Both the position numbers and the translations under genes were made by a program. From NCBI GenBank assembly GCA_963783835.1, contig CAWAOX010000009.1, positions 1 through 27,458 on the forward strand: a DNA stretch of 27,458 nt, given 5' to 3'. The notes under the pieces are model-generated. The model saw nothing but the letters and a program-made list of their open reading frames with translations. It made no database searches and was not told the DNA's origin. This document shows, in pieces, positions 15,734-23,556 of the stretch. Numbering within the stretch: position 1 is the stretch's first letter; each line of letters begins with the position of its first letter. This DNA is from CAIQPS01 sp963783835 (GTDB lineage: Bacteria > Actinomycetota > Thermoleophilia > RBG-16-64-13).

Positions 15734-15753
15734 GCCGCCGCCGCGGCCGCCGC

Positions 15754-15766
15754 GGGGCGCGGCCCC
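15754..15766. terminator. weak GC-rich hairpin between convergent genes
   Basis: The 48-bp gap between the kinase stop and the phosphorylase stop is almost entirely G/C. It contains GGGGC (15754-15758) pairing with GCCCC (15762-15766), flanked by further CGCGG/CCGCG complementarity. It may act in both directions as a terminator, but there is no T-run. Confidence 0.25.
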
Positions 15767-15781
15767 TGCAGCGCGCGGCCA

Positions 15782-18308
15782 CTAGCGATACCAGAGAATG
15801 CGATCGCATTCCAGCGGCACCCGGGCACTTGGGTGCCAGGGGACTATGCGGGGGGTGTACTCGCCGGCGCGTCTGTGTCCCGCGACCGAGGCGGTGTAGC
15901 TGAAGACCCCGCGCGCGTCGCCGCCGATGCGCTCGAGCACATGGATATCGTCGGGTCCGGCGTACATCTCGACGCGGAACGCACCCGCCGGTACCCGCCC
16001 GGCCGAGACCTTGACCTCGAAGAGGTGTATCTGTCCCCCGGGTCCGTCTACCGTCTCGACCGCATAGTCGACGAAACTCAGTTCGCTCCAGCGAGCCTCG
16101 AGCATCTCGCGCCAGGCCAGGAGCCCGGAGGCACCCCGGCCGGCCCGCTCCCGGTAGGCGACTGCGCCCGGCAGGTAGTAGCGGACCAAGTAGTCTTCGA
16201 TCATCCGGTTGGTCGAGAACTCAGGTGTAAGCCTGGCCATGCTTTCGCGCACACGGGCGATCCAGCGCCTGGGGATGCCGTCCGCGTCCCTGTCGTAGAA
16301 CTCGGGGATGATCTCGTTCTCCAGCAGGTCATAGAGGCGTTCCGCCTCAGCGGCGTCGACCGCAGGGTCGTGGTCGTGCTCCAGGCCATCGCCGAGGGCC
16401 CAGCCGATCTCCGGGGCATAGGCTTCCGCCCACCACCCGTCGAGCTCGGAGAGGTTCAATCCACCGTTGACGAGGACCTTCATGCCACTGGTGCCGCTCG
16501 CTTCCCAGGGGCGCCGAGGGGTGTTCAGCCACAGGTCGACGCCGTGCACCAGATGCTCGGCTAGATCCATGTCGTAGTCGACCAGGAAGATCACATGCGG
16601 ACGGACGTTGCTGCGGGCGATGAAATCGGTCCACTTCTTGATCATGGCCTTCCCGGTGGTATCCGCCGGATGCGCTTTGCCGGCCAGGATCAGTTGGATC
16701 CTGCTGTTCGGGCTACAGAGGATGCGCTCGAGGCGGGCGGGATCGTGGAGCAAGAGGTCCACGCGCTTGTAGGTGGCGAAGCGGCGGGCGAAGCCGACCG
16801 TGAAGACGGAAGGGTCGCACAGACAGCTGAGATCCGATCCGAGCGCCCCCAGACTCCCGGCGATAGGTCCCTGGCGTCTCAGGTGGTCCCGCGACATGGC
16901 GACCAGGTTGCTCCGGACCCGGTCCCGAAAGGTCCACAACTCCTCGTCGCCGACATCCCGCATGAGGTCGGTCAACCCGTGAAGGTCTCCAAGCCATCGG
17001 CCCTTGCCGCAGACCTTCGTCCAGAGGGCGTCCGACTCGGGAGAATCCCAGGAGGGAACGTGCACTCCGTTGGTCACGTGCCCGATCGGGACTTCCTCTC
17101 GGGGCCAGCGGGGAAAGAGAGGTTGAAAGAGCCGGCGGCTGACCTCGCCGTGCAGACGGCTGACCCCGTTGACCGCTCCGCTTGTCCTGATGGCGAGGAA
17201 GGCCATGTTGAAGGTCTCCCCATCATCGCCGGCGCCCAGGGCGAGGAGGCGCTCCATGTCTATCCCGAGCTCCTGGATGTATTCGCGAAGGTACTCTCTG
17301 ACGAGAGTCACCGGGAATCTATCGAAACCCGCCGCGACGGCGGTATGGGTAGTGAAGAGGTTGCCGGCCCTCGTCGCGTTCAGTGCTTCTTCGAACGCGA
17401 CCCCGTTATCTTCCATATAGCAGCGCGCCCGCTCCAGGGTGGCGAAAGCGGCATGGCCCTCGTTCAGGTGGCAGATCTCCGCTTCGATGCCGAGCGCCCG
17501 CAATACCCGCCAGCCCCCGATACCGAGGATGAGTTCCTGCTGCAGCCGGGTCTCTGGGCCCCCGCCGTAGAGCTCGCTGGTGATGCCTCTGTCGACGGCA
17601 CTGTTCATGAGGTCGTTCGCGTCGAGCAGGTACAGCGTCACCCGTCCCGCGCGGACCTCCCATACACGGAGGTGAACGGTCCGTCGGAGGAACCCGAGGC
17701 CGACGCTGACCCATTCGCCACGGCTGTTCCGAAGGGGGGTCATAGGGAGTTGCCCGGGGTCGTTGAACGGGTAGAACTCGATCTGCTCGCCGCTTGCGCT
17801 GAGCGCCTGCCGGAAGTAGCCCTGCTGCCACAGGATGCCTATGCCGATGACCGGGACGCCGAGGTCGCTCGCGGCCTTCAAATAGTCCCCGGCGAGGATG
17901 CCGAGCCCGCCGCTATAGATCGGGAGCGCCTCGGTGAGGCCGAACTCCATACTGAAATAGGCGATCTGCCCCAGCAGAGGAGAGGGCGAGGGAGCGTCTG
18001 GAGACATCTTCTGGCACGTCTCGGCATACCAGGAGGGGGCGCGGAGCGTCCGCTCGCGCTCGTCCACGTGGTGGTGAAGCAGGTCGAGGAACTCCTGGTC
18101 CCTTGCGAACCGCTCGAGCTTGGTCTGCGCGATCGTCTGGAGGATGTGCCAGGGGCTGTGGGTGCGCTCCCACGACTTCGGGGGCCAACTGCCTCCAGAG
18201 CACGTCGGCCGAGTGGCTCCAGGCCCAGCGGACATCCAGGGCGAGGTCGATGAGACCTCGCAGGGGCTCCGGTACCGCGGGAAGGGTGGGCGTGGGAGAC
18301 GGGTTCAT
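15782..18308 (-). CDS. glgP: alpha-glucan (glycogen/starch) phosphorylase with N-terminal DUF3417, interrupted by a +1 frameshift near 18180-18184
   Basis: The enzyme releases glucose-1-phosphate from the non-reducing ends of glycogen or maltodextrin. The long frame covers the GlgP-like core: IAYFSMEFGL, PIYSGGLGILAGDYLKAASD, CHLNEGHAAF and VTNGVHVPSW. It also holds the cofactor segment EASGTSGMK, where the Lys (610 in the joined numbering) should bind pyridoxal phosphate. The N-terminal DUF3417 segment PEPLRGLIDLALDVRWAWSH lies in another frame starting at ATG 18308. Removing one C in the C5 run (+ strand G5, 18180-18184) joins this frame to SWERTHSPWHILQ and gives about 841 residues, the usual length. 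Without correction no full-length product is predicted. It is divergent from malQ, its functional partner. Confidence 0.88.
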
Positions 18309-18337
18309 CGCGGCGCTCTTTCGCCGTGGCCGTCGGG

Positions 18338-18344
18338 TAAGCTA
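18338..18344. promoter_or_regulatory. overlapping divergent -10-like boxes between glgP and malQ
   Basis: TAAGCT on the + strand (18338-18343) and TAGCTT on the - strand (18344-18339) share five bases in the 47-bp gap. Both match the TAnnnT pattern. The + strand box is 12 bp before the malQ ATG, which has no Shine-Dalgarno sequence. On the - strand TTGGTC (18366-18361) is a weak -35 at 16 bp. A shared promoter would co-express the two glucan enzymes. Confidence 0.35.
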
Positions 18345-18355
18345 GTCACACGGCC

Positions 18356-20554
18356 ATGGTGACCAAGATGACACAACATAGCGGAGCCTCCCATCGTCTG
18401 CTTGCGCGGTTGGCAGAACTGTATGAGGTGCAAACGCGCTACCGCGATGCGCTAGGCCGCGAGCGGCAGCCGTCTGACGAAAGTCTCCTCACGACTTTAC
18501 TCGTCTTGGGCGCGGAGGTGAATGGCCTGTCGGATCTTGTCTCCGCCGTCCGGGCTCGGGAGTCCCAGCTCTGGGACAGGATGATCGAGCCGGTGGTGGT
18601 GGCGTGGGAGGGAGTGCTGCCCGATCTGGCGCTGCGGCTGCCGGCCGGTATCGGGCGCTCGGCGGCGGCGCCGATCCGTCTCGCTCTCACCTTGGAGGAC
18701 GGCACGAGGATCGAGGGGGAGTTGCCGGTCGACCGATCGAGGACCATCGGCGAGGCGGAGGTGAACGGCCGCTCTCTCGCAGCCCTCTCATTGCCGCGGG
18801 GACAGGTGAGGCGAGCCGTGCAGGAGGCCGGTGCCCTCCCACCCGGCTATCACCGGCTGCGGGTGGAGGCGCGGGGGAGTGTGGGTGACGCCTTCGTGAT
18901 CTCGGCTCCCCGGCGCTGCTGGGAGCCGGAGAACGGTGGCGGCGAACCGGCGGCCGCGGCCGGCGGGGAGGCCGTGGACGAGCCTCTGCGCCGGCTCGCG
19001 GGTAGGCAGTGGGGGGTGTTCGCGCCGGTGTACGCGTTGCGGAGCGAGCGCGACTGGGGGGCCGGCGATCTGGCCGATCTGAAGGCGCTGGTGGAGTGGA
19101 CGGGGGAGCAGGGGGGATCCCTGGTAGCGACGCTGCCGCTTCTTGCCGCTTCGTTCGGGGAAGGCGCCGACCCGTCGCCCTATCGCCCGCTTAGCCGGCT
19201 GTTCTGGAACGAGTTCTTTCTGGCGCCGGAGGGCGTAGAGGAGTGGGCAGAGTGCGAGCCGGCGCGGCGAATGTGGGGCGCTGCCGAGACCCAGTGGCGA
19301 CGGGCTGCACTCCGGGCCGGGGACTTGGTGGACTACAGGGCAGTCATGGCTGTCAAGCGGCCTGTGCTCGAGGAGCTGGCGCGCTGCTTCTTCGAGCAGG
19401 CGGGCGAGGCCCGGCGGCAGGACTACGAAGGCTACCTTCGAGATAACGCTTTCGCCCGCGACTACGCTGCCTTCAGAGCCGCCGAGGAGAGCGGTGGACC
19501 TTCCGGGGGCGCCGGCCGGGCCGCCGAGCAGGCGCGGAGCCAGGTGGCGGAGCAGTATCACCTCTACTGCCAGTGGCAGACGGACCGGCAGTTGGCGGGA
19601 CTGTCCGGCAAGGGACGGCCGGGGCTGCTGTTCGATCTTCCCCTGGGGGTGCATCCCGGTGGGTTCGACGTCGAACGCTGGCCGGGACTCTTCGCGACCG
19701 GTGTCTCCACCGGGGCTCCGCCCGATACGTTCTTCGCCAAGGGACAGGACTGGGATACTCCGCCTCTTCTTCCCCAGGCGGACCGAAGAGATGGCTACCC
19801 CTATTTCGGCGCCTGCCTTCGAAACCTGATGCGTCATGCGTCGATGCTCAGGATCGACCACATGATGTCGTTCCATCGTCTGTTCTGGATACCGGCGGGT
19901 ATGGAACCCAAGGACGGCGTCTACGTCACCTACCCGGCCGAGGAGCTATACGCCGTCCTTTCCCGGGAGTCCCATCGCTGTCAGACGGCTGTCGTCGGCG
20001 AAGACCTCGGGACCGTGCCCGCCGGGTTACGGGCGAGCATGAGCAGGCACGCTGTAGGCCGCACCTGGATCTTCCTGGGGTCGCTACGGCCCCGGGCGCA
20101 GACCATGACCCCTGAGGTCCCGCCCGGGTCGCTCGTCACGCTGGAGACGCACGACATGGTGCCGCTCGCCGGCTTCCTGCACGGCGACGACATTGAGACG
20201 CGGGTGGAGACAGGACAACTCGATCCCGGGGGGGCGCGCCGCGAATCCGCCAAACGCCGCCGTCTGGTGGCCCGTCTGGCCCGCCTATTCGACGCTCCGG
20301 ACGAGGATTCCCCCCGGTTCGCGAGGGCGATCCTCGCCGGATGCCTCGCCTATCTGGCGCGTAGCGCCGCGCAGACCGTTCTGGTCAACCTCGAGGACCT
20401 CCTGCTGGAGCGCCGCCCGCAGAACGTGCCCGGCACGGGGAGCGAGCGGCCGAACTGGCGGCGCAAGATAGCAGTGCCCCTCGAAGACTTGCGCGGCGCG
20501 AGTGCTGAACCTTCCGCCGATGCCGCCGGTTCTCAGAGCGTTACAACGAGATAG
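18356..20554 (+). CDS. malQ: 4-alpha-glucanotransferase (amylomaltase, GH77)
   Basis: This 732-residue cytosolic enzyme transfers maltosyl or longer alpha-1,4-glucan units between chains, supplying phosphorylase with extendable substrates. An N-terminal region of about 215 residues (MalQ-type accessory domain) precedes the GH77 barrel. The catalytic set is present: nucleophile Asp501 (RIDHMMSFH), acid/base Glu549 (VVGEDLGTVP) and Asp600 (THDMVPLAG). Other family motifs are SPYRPLSRLFWNEFFLAP and the C-terminal NLEDLLLERRPQNVPGTG. The ATG at 18356 has no clear ribosome binding site; GTG 18359 and ATG 18368 are alternatives. Its 3' end overlaps the convergent membrane-protein gene by 22 bp. It probably works with GlgP encoded divergently. 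Confidence 0.92.
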   Translation: MVTKMTQHSGASHRLLARLAELYEVQTRYRDALGRERQPSDESLLTTLLVLGAEVNGLSDLVSAVRARESQLWDRMIEPVVVAWEGVLPDLALRLPAGIGRSAAAPIRLALTLEDGTRIEGELPVDRSRTIGEAEVNGRSLAALSLPRGQVRRAVQEAGALPPGYHRLRVEARGSVGDAFVISAPRRCWEPENGGGEPAAAAGGEAVDEPLRRLAGRQWGVFAPVYALRSERDWGAGDLADLKALVEWTGEQGGSLVATLPLLAASFGEGADPSPYRPLSRLFWNEFFLAPEGVEEWAECEPARRMWGAAETQWRRAALRAGDLVDYRAVMAVKRPVLEELARCFFEQAGEARRQDYEGYLRDNAFARDYAAFRAAEESGGPSGGAGRAAEQARSQVAEQYHLYCQWQTDRQLAGLSGKGRPGLLFDLPLGVHPGGFDVERWPGLFATGVSTGAPPDTFFAKGQDWDTPPLLPQADRRDGYPYFGACLRNLMRHASMLRIDHMMSFHRLFWIPAGMEPKDGVYVTYPAEELYAVLSRESHRCQTAVVGEDLGTVPAGLRASMSRHAVGRTWIFLGSLRPRAQTMTPEVPPGSLVTLETHDMVPLAGFLHGDDIETRVETGQLDPGGARRESAKRRRLVARLARLFDAPDEDSPRFARAILAGCLAYLARSAAQTVLVNLEDLLLERRPQNVPGTGSERPNWRRKIAVPLEDLRGASAEPSADAAGSQSVTTR

Positions 20555-22305
20555 GCCGACCCGGAGAGGATCACCACCGCCGCGGAGAGAACAATCAGTG
20601 CGATGCGGAAGGCGCGGGAGAGGCGGCCTGCCGGCCGCAGATCGCCGCGGGGGAAACGGCGCGCACTCTGCGCACGGGGTTCCGCGGCGCCAGATCCCGC
20701 GCTTGCGGCCCGAGCGTCTGTTGCTGCAAGGCCGGCGGCTATCATGAGCAAGGCGGGCACAGTCACGCCCGCCATAGGCCAGAGCGATTCCATGTTGGCC
20801 TCCAGGAACCAGTAGGCGGCCCCAGCGAACAGCGCCATCTGCCAACCATAGGCCAGGGGCTCGTCGCCCCAGCGGGAGGAGATCCCGCTCATGGAGGCTC
20901 CCTGGCGGGTCTTGGATCCCTGCCCGTGTTCGGCTCGCCACGCCCGTTTGGCCTGTCCCCAGCCGACCGCCAAGCGCGGCCACAATATGCCGGCGATGCT
21001 CACCAATATCGCCCCAAAGGCTAGGACCGCGCCGACTAACCCTGTGTCGCCCAGTACCTGCAGCACCAGCGGCCCTGATCCATGCCGATCGAGGTCCGGG
21101 GCAGAACTGTCTGCGCCAGCACCGAGTAGGGGGGCCCTCTCGAGTCGCTGCCAGGCAAGTCTCCAGATGTCCGCTCTGCTGGGCGAGGGGTCGTCTTCGG
21201 GGCTCGCGACGCCCGCCAGACTGGTTTGCTCGTCGGCCACGGGCTCCGCGATCAACTGTCCCCACGCATCACGGAACCAGGTCACGGGGCCGCCGCTCTC
21301 CTGCGTGAGACTGACAGCGCCGTAGACAAGCCCGGCAACACACGCGGCGAGAACCACTGTGCCGAATATGACCTTCATCCGTCCGCTGACCTGGATCCAA
21401 TCCTCAAGCAGGGCGAGGATCATCCCGATGAACCCGGCTGCGATAGCAGCGACGGTCAACGTGCGTGCAGCCGTGCTGCCGCCAACGGCCTCGGGCCCCA
21501 GCATCCAGTATCGATTCAACTGCGGAAAGGCGTAGACCATGAGAAGACCAGGCACCACGAGGTAGAAGAGCAGCCTGAGACGCCCCGGAGAAAGCGCGAA
21601 AAGGAGCACCAACGTGACTGCCATGCTCCAAGCCGCGCCTCGAGACTGGGTCAATATCGCCAAGCCCAGGAGTCCTGTAGCAAGGCCGAGAGCAATGCCG
21701 CGCACGGGTGCGCGCTCCTCCGGGCCCGCTGCCAGCCACATCAGCGGCCAGAACGGCACAAGAAAGAGGGCGGCCGCGCTGTTTGGCTGGTCCACCGGGT
21801 ATGCAAGCCGTCTGCCCGAGAAGAGGGCCGTAATATGGGGTGCCGACCACATGCGCAAGATCAACAGGGCCAGAAGGAAGAAGGCCGCGAGCATGACCAA
21901 GTACCGAAATGCCGTGCGTGCGTGTTGGCAGGTGAAGTAGGTGAGCGCCAGCGTTAGCACCAGCAGGTAGGCCAACGTGCGCGTGGATCCTAGCAAAGCT
22001 TGGCTACTCGACCCTGTCCAAAGGTTCGAGGCCGCGACCCACAGTGAGTACGCCCCAAAAAGCGCCAAGACCGTCAGTGATAACCGGCGGGGGCGCCTCG
22101 GGATGGCAAGCGTAGAGGCGACCGTGAGTCCGAAAAGGCCGAGCGCCAAGACCGGAAACACCCAATTCACAGCCGGGTAGCCGCCGGAGGATAAGGCAAG
22201 CCAGAGCCAGATACCTACGAGGAAGGCGACGGACAGGACGGAAAGAAAGGGAGTTAGACTACCGGGATGCCCGGTGTCGTCAGTCGTCAACTGGTCGACC
22301 GGCAT
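20533..22305 (-). CDS. O-antigen ligase-like (Wzy_C/WaaL-type) polytopic membrane protein
   Basis: This 590-residue protein has about a dozen hydrophobic segments and a large extracytoplasmic loop (about residues 330-400, containing PVTWFRDAWGQLIAEPVADE and SRADIWRLAWQRLERAPLLG). The RADIWR..W..i...PLLG pattern, with DQPNSAAALF and ILTQSRGA upstream, is characteristic of O-antigen ligase/polymerase-type proteins that handle undecaprenyl-linked glycans. The C-terminal 80 residues are Ala/Arg-rich with a final membrane helix. I start at ATG 22305 because GAGGG lies 4 bp ahead; the frame is open to 22362 without a ribosome binding site. In a monoderm actinobacterium it would act on surface polysaccharide. 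Substrate unknown; no glycosyltransferases flank it directly. Confidence 0.78.
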   Translation of the reverse strand: MPVDQLTTDDTGHPGSLTPFLSVLSVAFLVGIWLWLALSSGGYPAVNWVFPVLALGLFGLTVASTLAIPRRPRRLSLTVLALFGAYSLWVAASNLWTGSSSQALLGSTRTLAYLLVLTLALTYFTCQHARTAFRYLVMLAAFFLLALLILRMWSAPHITALFSGRRLAYPVDQPNSAAALFLVPFWPLMWLAAGPEERAPVRGIALGLATGLLGLAILTQSRGAAWSMAVTLVLLFALSPGRLRLLFYLVVPGLLMVYAFPQLNRYWMLGPEAVGGSTAARTLTVAAIAAGFIGMILALLEDWIQVSGRMKVIFGTVVLAACVAGLVYGAVSLTQESGGPVTWFRDAWGQLIAEPVADEQTSLAGVASPEDDPSPSRADIWRLAWQRLERAPLLGAGADSSAPDLDRHGSGPLVLQVLGDTGLVGAVLAFGAILVSIAGILWPRLAVGWGQAKRAWRAEHGQGSKTRQGASMSGISSRWGDEPLAYGWQMALFAGAAYWFLEANMESLWPMAGVTVPALLMIAAGLAATDARAASAGSGAAEPRAQSARRFPRGDLRPAGRLSRAFRIALIVLSAAVVILSGSAYLVVTL

Positions 22306-22397
22306 TCTACCCTCGACATCTTGTTGCAGGCCACCCCTTGTTCCCGCAAACGACTTTATCATTAGCTGCGGCCTGCGGCGGCGCGGCCGTCAAGTGA

Positions 22398-22426
22398 TTG
22401 ACATCCGGGTCTCAGACCCGTACCGT
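22398..22426 (+). promoter_or_regulatory. promoter with palindrome filling the -35/-10 spacer
   Basis: A perfect TTGACA (22398-22403) and TACCGT (22421-22426) are separated by exactly 17 bp. The spacer holds CGGGTCTCAGACCCG (22406-22420), 7-bp inverted arms around one C. Position and symmetry suit an operator for a dimeric regulator that would exclude RNA polymerase. The downstream gene starts at 22474 with a good ribosome binding site. Confidence 0.6.
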
Positions 22427-22473
22427 GAGGGCACGATTAACCGCACTGCTGTCGTTCGAAGGAGGGAAGAAGA

Positions 22474-23004
22474 GTGGCTGATGGACTGTTGACATGTGCG
22501 AACTGCGGCAATACGCAGGCGACCGGCGCGTTCTGCGAAGCCTGCGGCACCAAATTGCCGGCCGCGCCTGCCGCCGCGGTGGTCGCCGCCTCTTCTCCCC
22601 CGCCGGTGCCGGCCGCTGAGCCGGTCTCGTCCCCGCCTGTCGCGGCTGCGGCGGCCCCGCAGCCTCAGTACGCGCCGCCCCCGCCGCCCGCGCCGGGCTC
22701 GTACGCGGAGATCACGGGCAAAGGCTTCTGGGCCAAGTTCTTCGACTTCTCGTTCAATGACTTCGTCACGCCCAGCGTCATCAAGGTGCTCTTCATCCTG
22801 TTCATGGTGGTGATAGGACTCGGCTTCCTCGGCGGCGTCGTCACCGGGTTCATGTGGTCTCCCGCTCTGGGCGTGTTCTCTCTTATCGGAGGCCTCATCT
22901 GGGGGTTCGTCGCGCTCATACTCGCCCGGGTCTTCCTCGAGATCATCATCGTGTTCTTCCACATCCACGACAACACCAAGGAGATCGCCAAGAGCAAGCG
23001 GTGA
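22474..23004 (+). CDS. zinc-ribbon, Pro/Ala-linker, DUF4282-type membrane protein
   Basis: This 176-residue protein begins with a four-cysteine zinc ribbon (Cys8, Cys11, Cys21, Cys24 in two CxxC pairs). A 50-residue Pro/Ala-rich linker and a C-terminal membrane module follow (about residues 79-176, with AEITGKGFWAKFFDFSFNDF ahead of two long hydrophobic segments). The module resembles the DUF4282 family, whose function is not known to me. The GTG start at 22474 has GGAGGG 7 bp upstream. It is monocistronic: its own promoter precedes it and a good terminator follows. The zinc ribbon is presumably cytoplasmic and may serve in protein contact; I infer no enzymatic role. Confidence 0.82.
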   Translation: MADGLLTCANCGNTQATGAFCEACGTKLPAAPAAAVVAASSPPPVPAAEPVSSPPVAAAAAPQPQYAPPPPPAPGSYAEITGKGFWAKFFDFSFNDFVTPSVIKVLFILFMVVIGLGFLGGVVTGFMWSPALGVFSLIGGLIWGFVALILARVFLEIIIVFFHIHDNTKEIAKSKR

Positions 23005-23052
23005 GGCCGTCGCGGCGGTCGTTGTTGCCGCCGCCTCACGCGTTAGGAACGA

Positions 23053-23080
23053 AAAGGGGCCGCCGGAAGGCGGCCCCTTT
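23053..23080 (+). terminator. intrinsic terminator after the DUF4282 gene
   Basis: A perfect 12-bp stem (23053-23064 with 23069-23080) closes a GGAA tetraloop. The stem has a G/C core, with A's before and T's after. The final T-run is short (TTTCT). It sits 48 bp after the stop codon. The symmetric A/T ends could also end transcription of the small - strand gene ending at 23141. Confidence 0.8.
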
Positions 23081-23140
23081 CTATCGGGGTCCTGGTTGCG
23101 ATCTGGCGCCGCGCGCCCGGAGGGATCGGTTGGTGTCGCC

Positions 23141-23383
23141 TCAGTCCTTGACCAGGAAGATCTCGGTGCCTCGCTGGACGACTCGGATATTCTCGACGTT
23201 CTCCGCCTCGAGGACTTTCCGAAGACCCTGTACCAGGGTCACCGGTTTACGGTCCGTTCCCGCGACGGCGGCGCTCTTCTCGCCGCTCGCCAGGAACTCG
23301 TTGACGATCTCCTTGTAGAAGCTTGATCGCTGCCGCATGGGCACGGCTTGGGGAATCAACTCGAACCCCTTACCCTTGGCCAT
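23141..23383 (-). CDS. small hypothetical protein (80 residues)
   Basis: This is a short soluble protein without cysteines, signal peptide or membrane segment. It is lysine/arginine-rich at the N-terminus (MAKGKGFELIPQ, MRQRSSFYKEIVNEFLASG). A predicted alpha/beta C-terminus carries VTLVQGLRKVLEA and IRVVQRGTEIFLVKD. I do not recognise a named family. The ATG at 23383 has GAGG 6 bp upstream and a well-spaced promoter (23426-23454), which together with normal codon usage supports it as a real gene. A TTG six codons upstream is less likely, because the ribosome binding site would lie inside the coding region. It stands alone between two terminators or gene ends. Confidence 0.7.
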   Translation of the reverse strand: MAKGKGFELIPQAVPMRQRSSFYKEIVNEFLASGEKSAAVAGTDRKPVTLVQGLRKVLEAENVENIRVVQRGTEIFLVKD

Positions 23384-23425
23384 TACCGACCTCACTTTCA
23401 AATGTAACGTAGCGATGCATAATGA

Positions 23426-23454
23426 ATAATACCATCGAACAGCTGTCTTCTAAA
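23426..23454 (-). promoter_or_regulatory. promoter of the small hypothetical gene
   Basis: Read on the - strand, TTTAGA (23454-23449) and TATTAT (23431-23426) are separated by 17 bp, matching four and five of six consensus positions. The surrounding 60 bp is clearly A/T-richer than the rest of the window. It would give a leader of about 35 nt before ATG 23383. Confidence 0.6.
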
Positions 23455-23556
23455 CTTGAATCACGCATCAGGACGTTGAAACTGGGCGGCACAGACGGAC
23501 TTACCCGATGTGTAGCGCCAAAGACGAGATAGACCACTAACGAGCCGAGGGTATCG

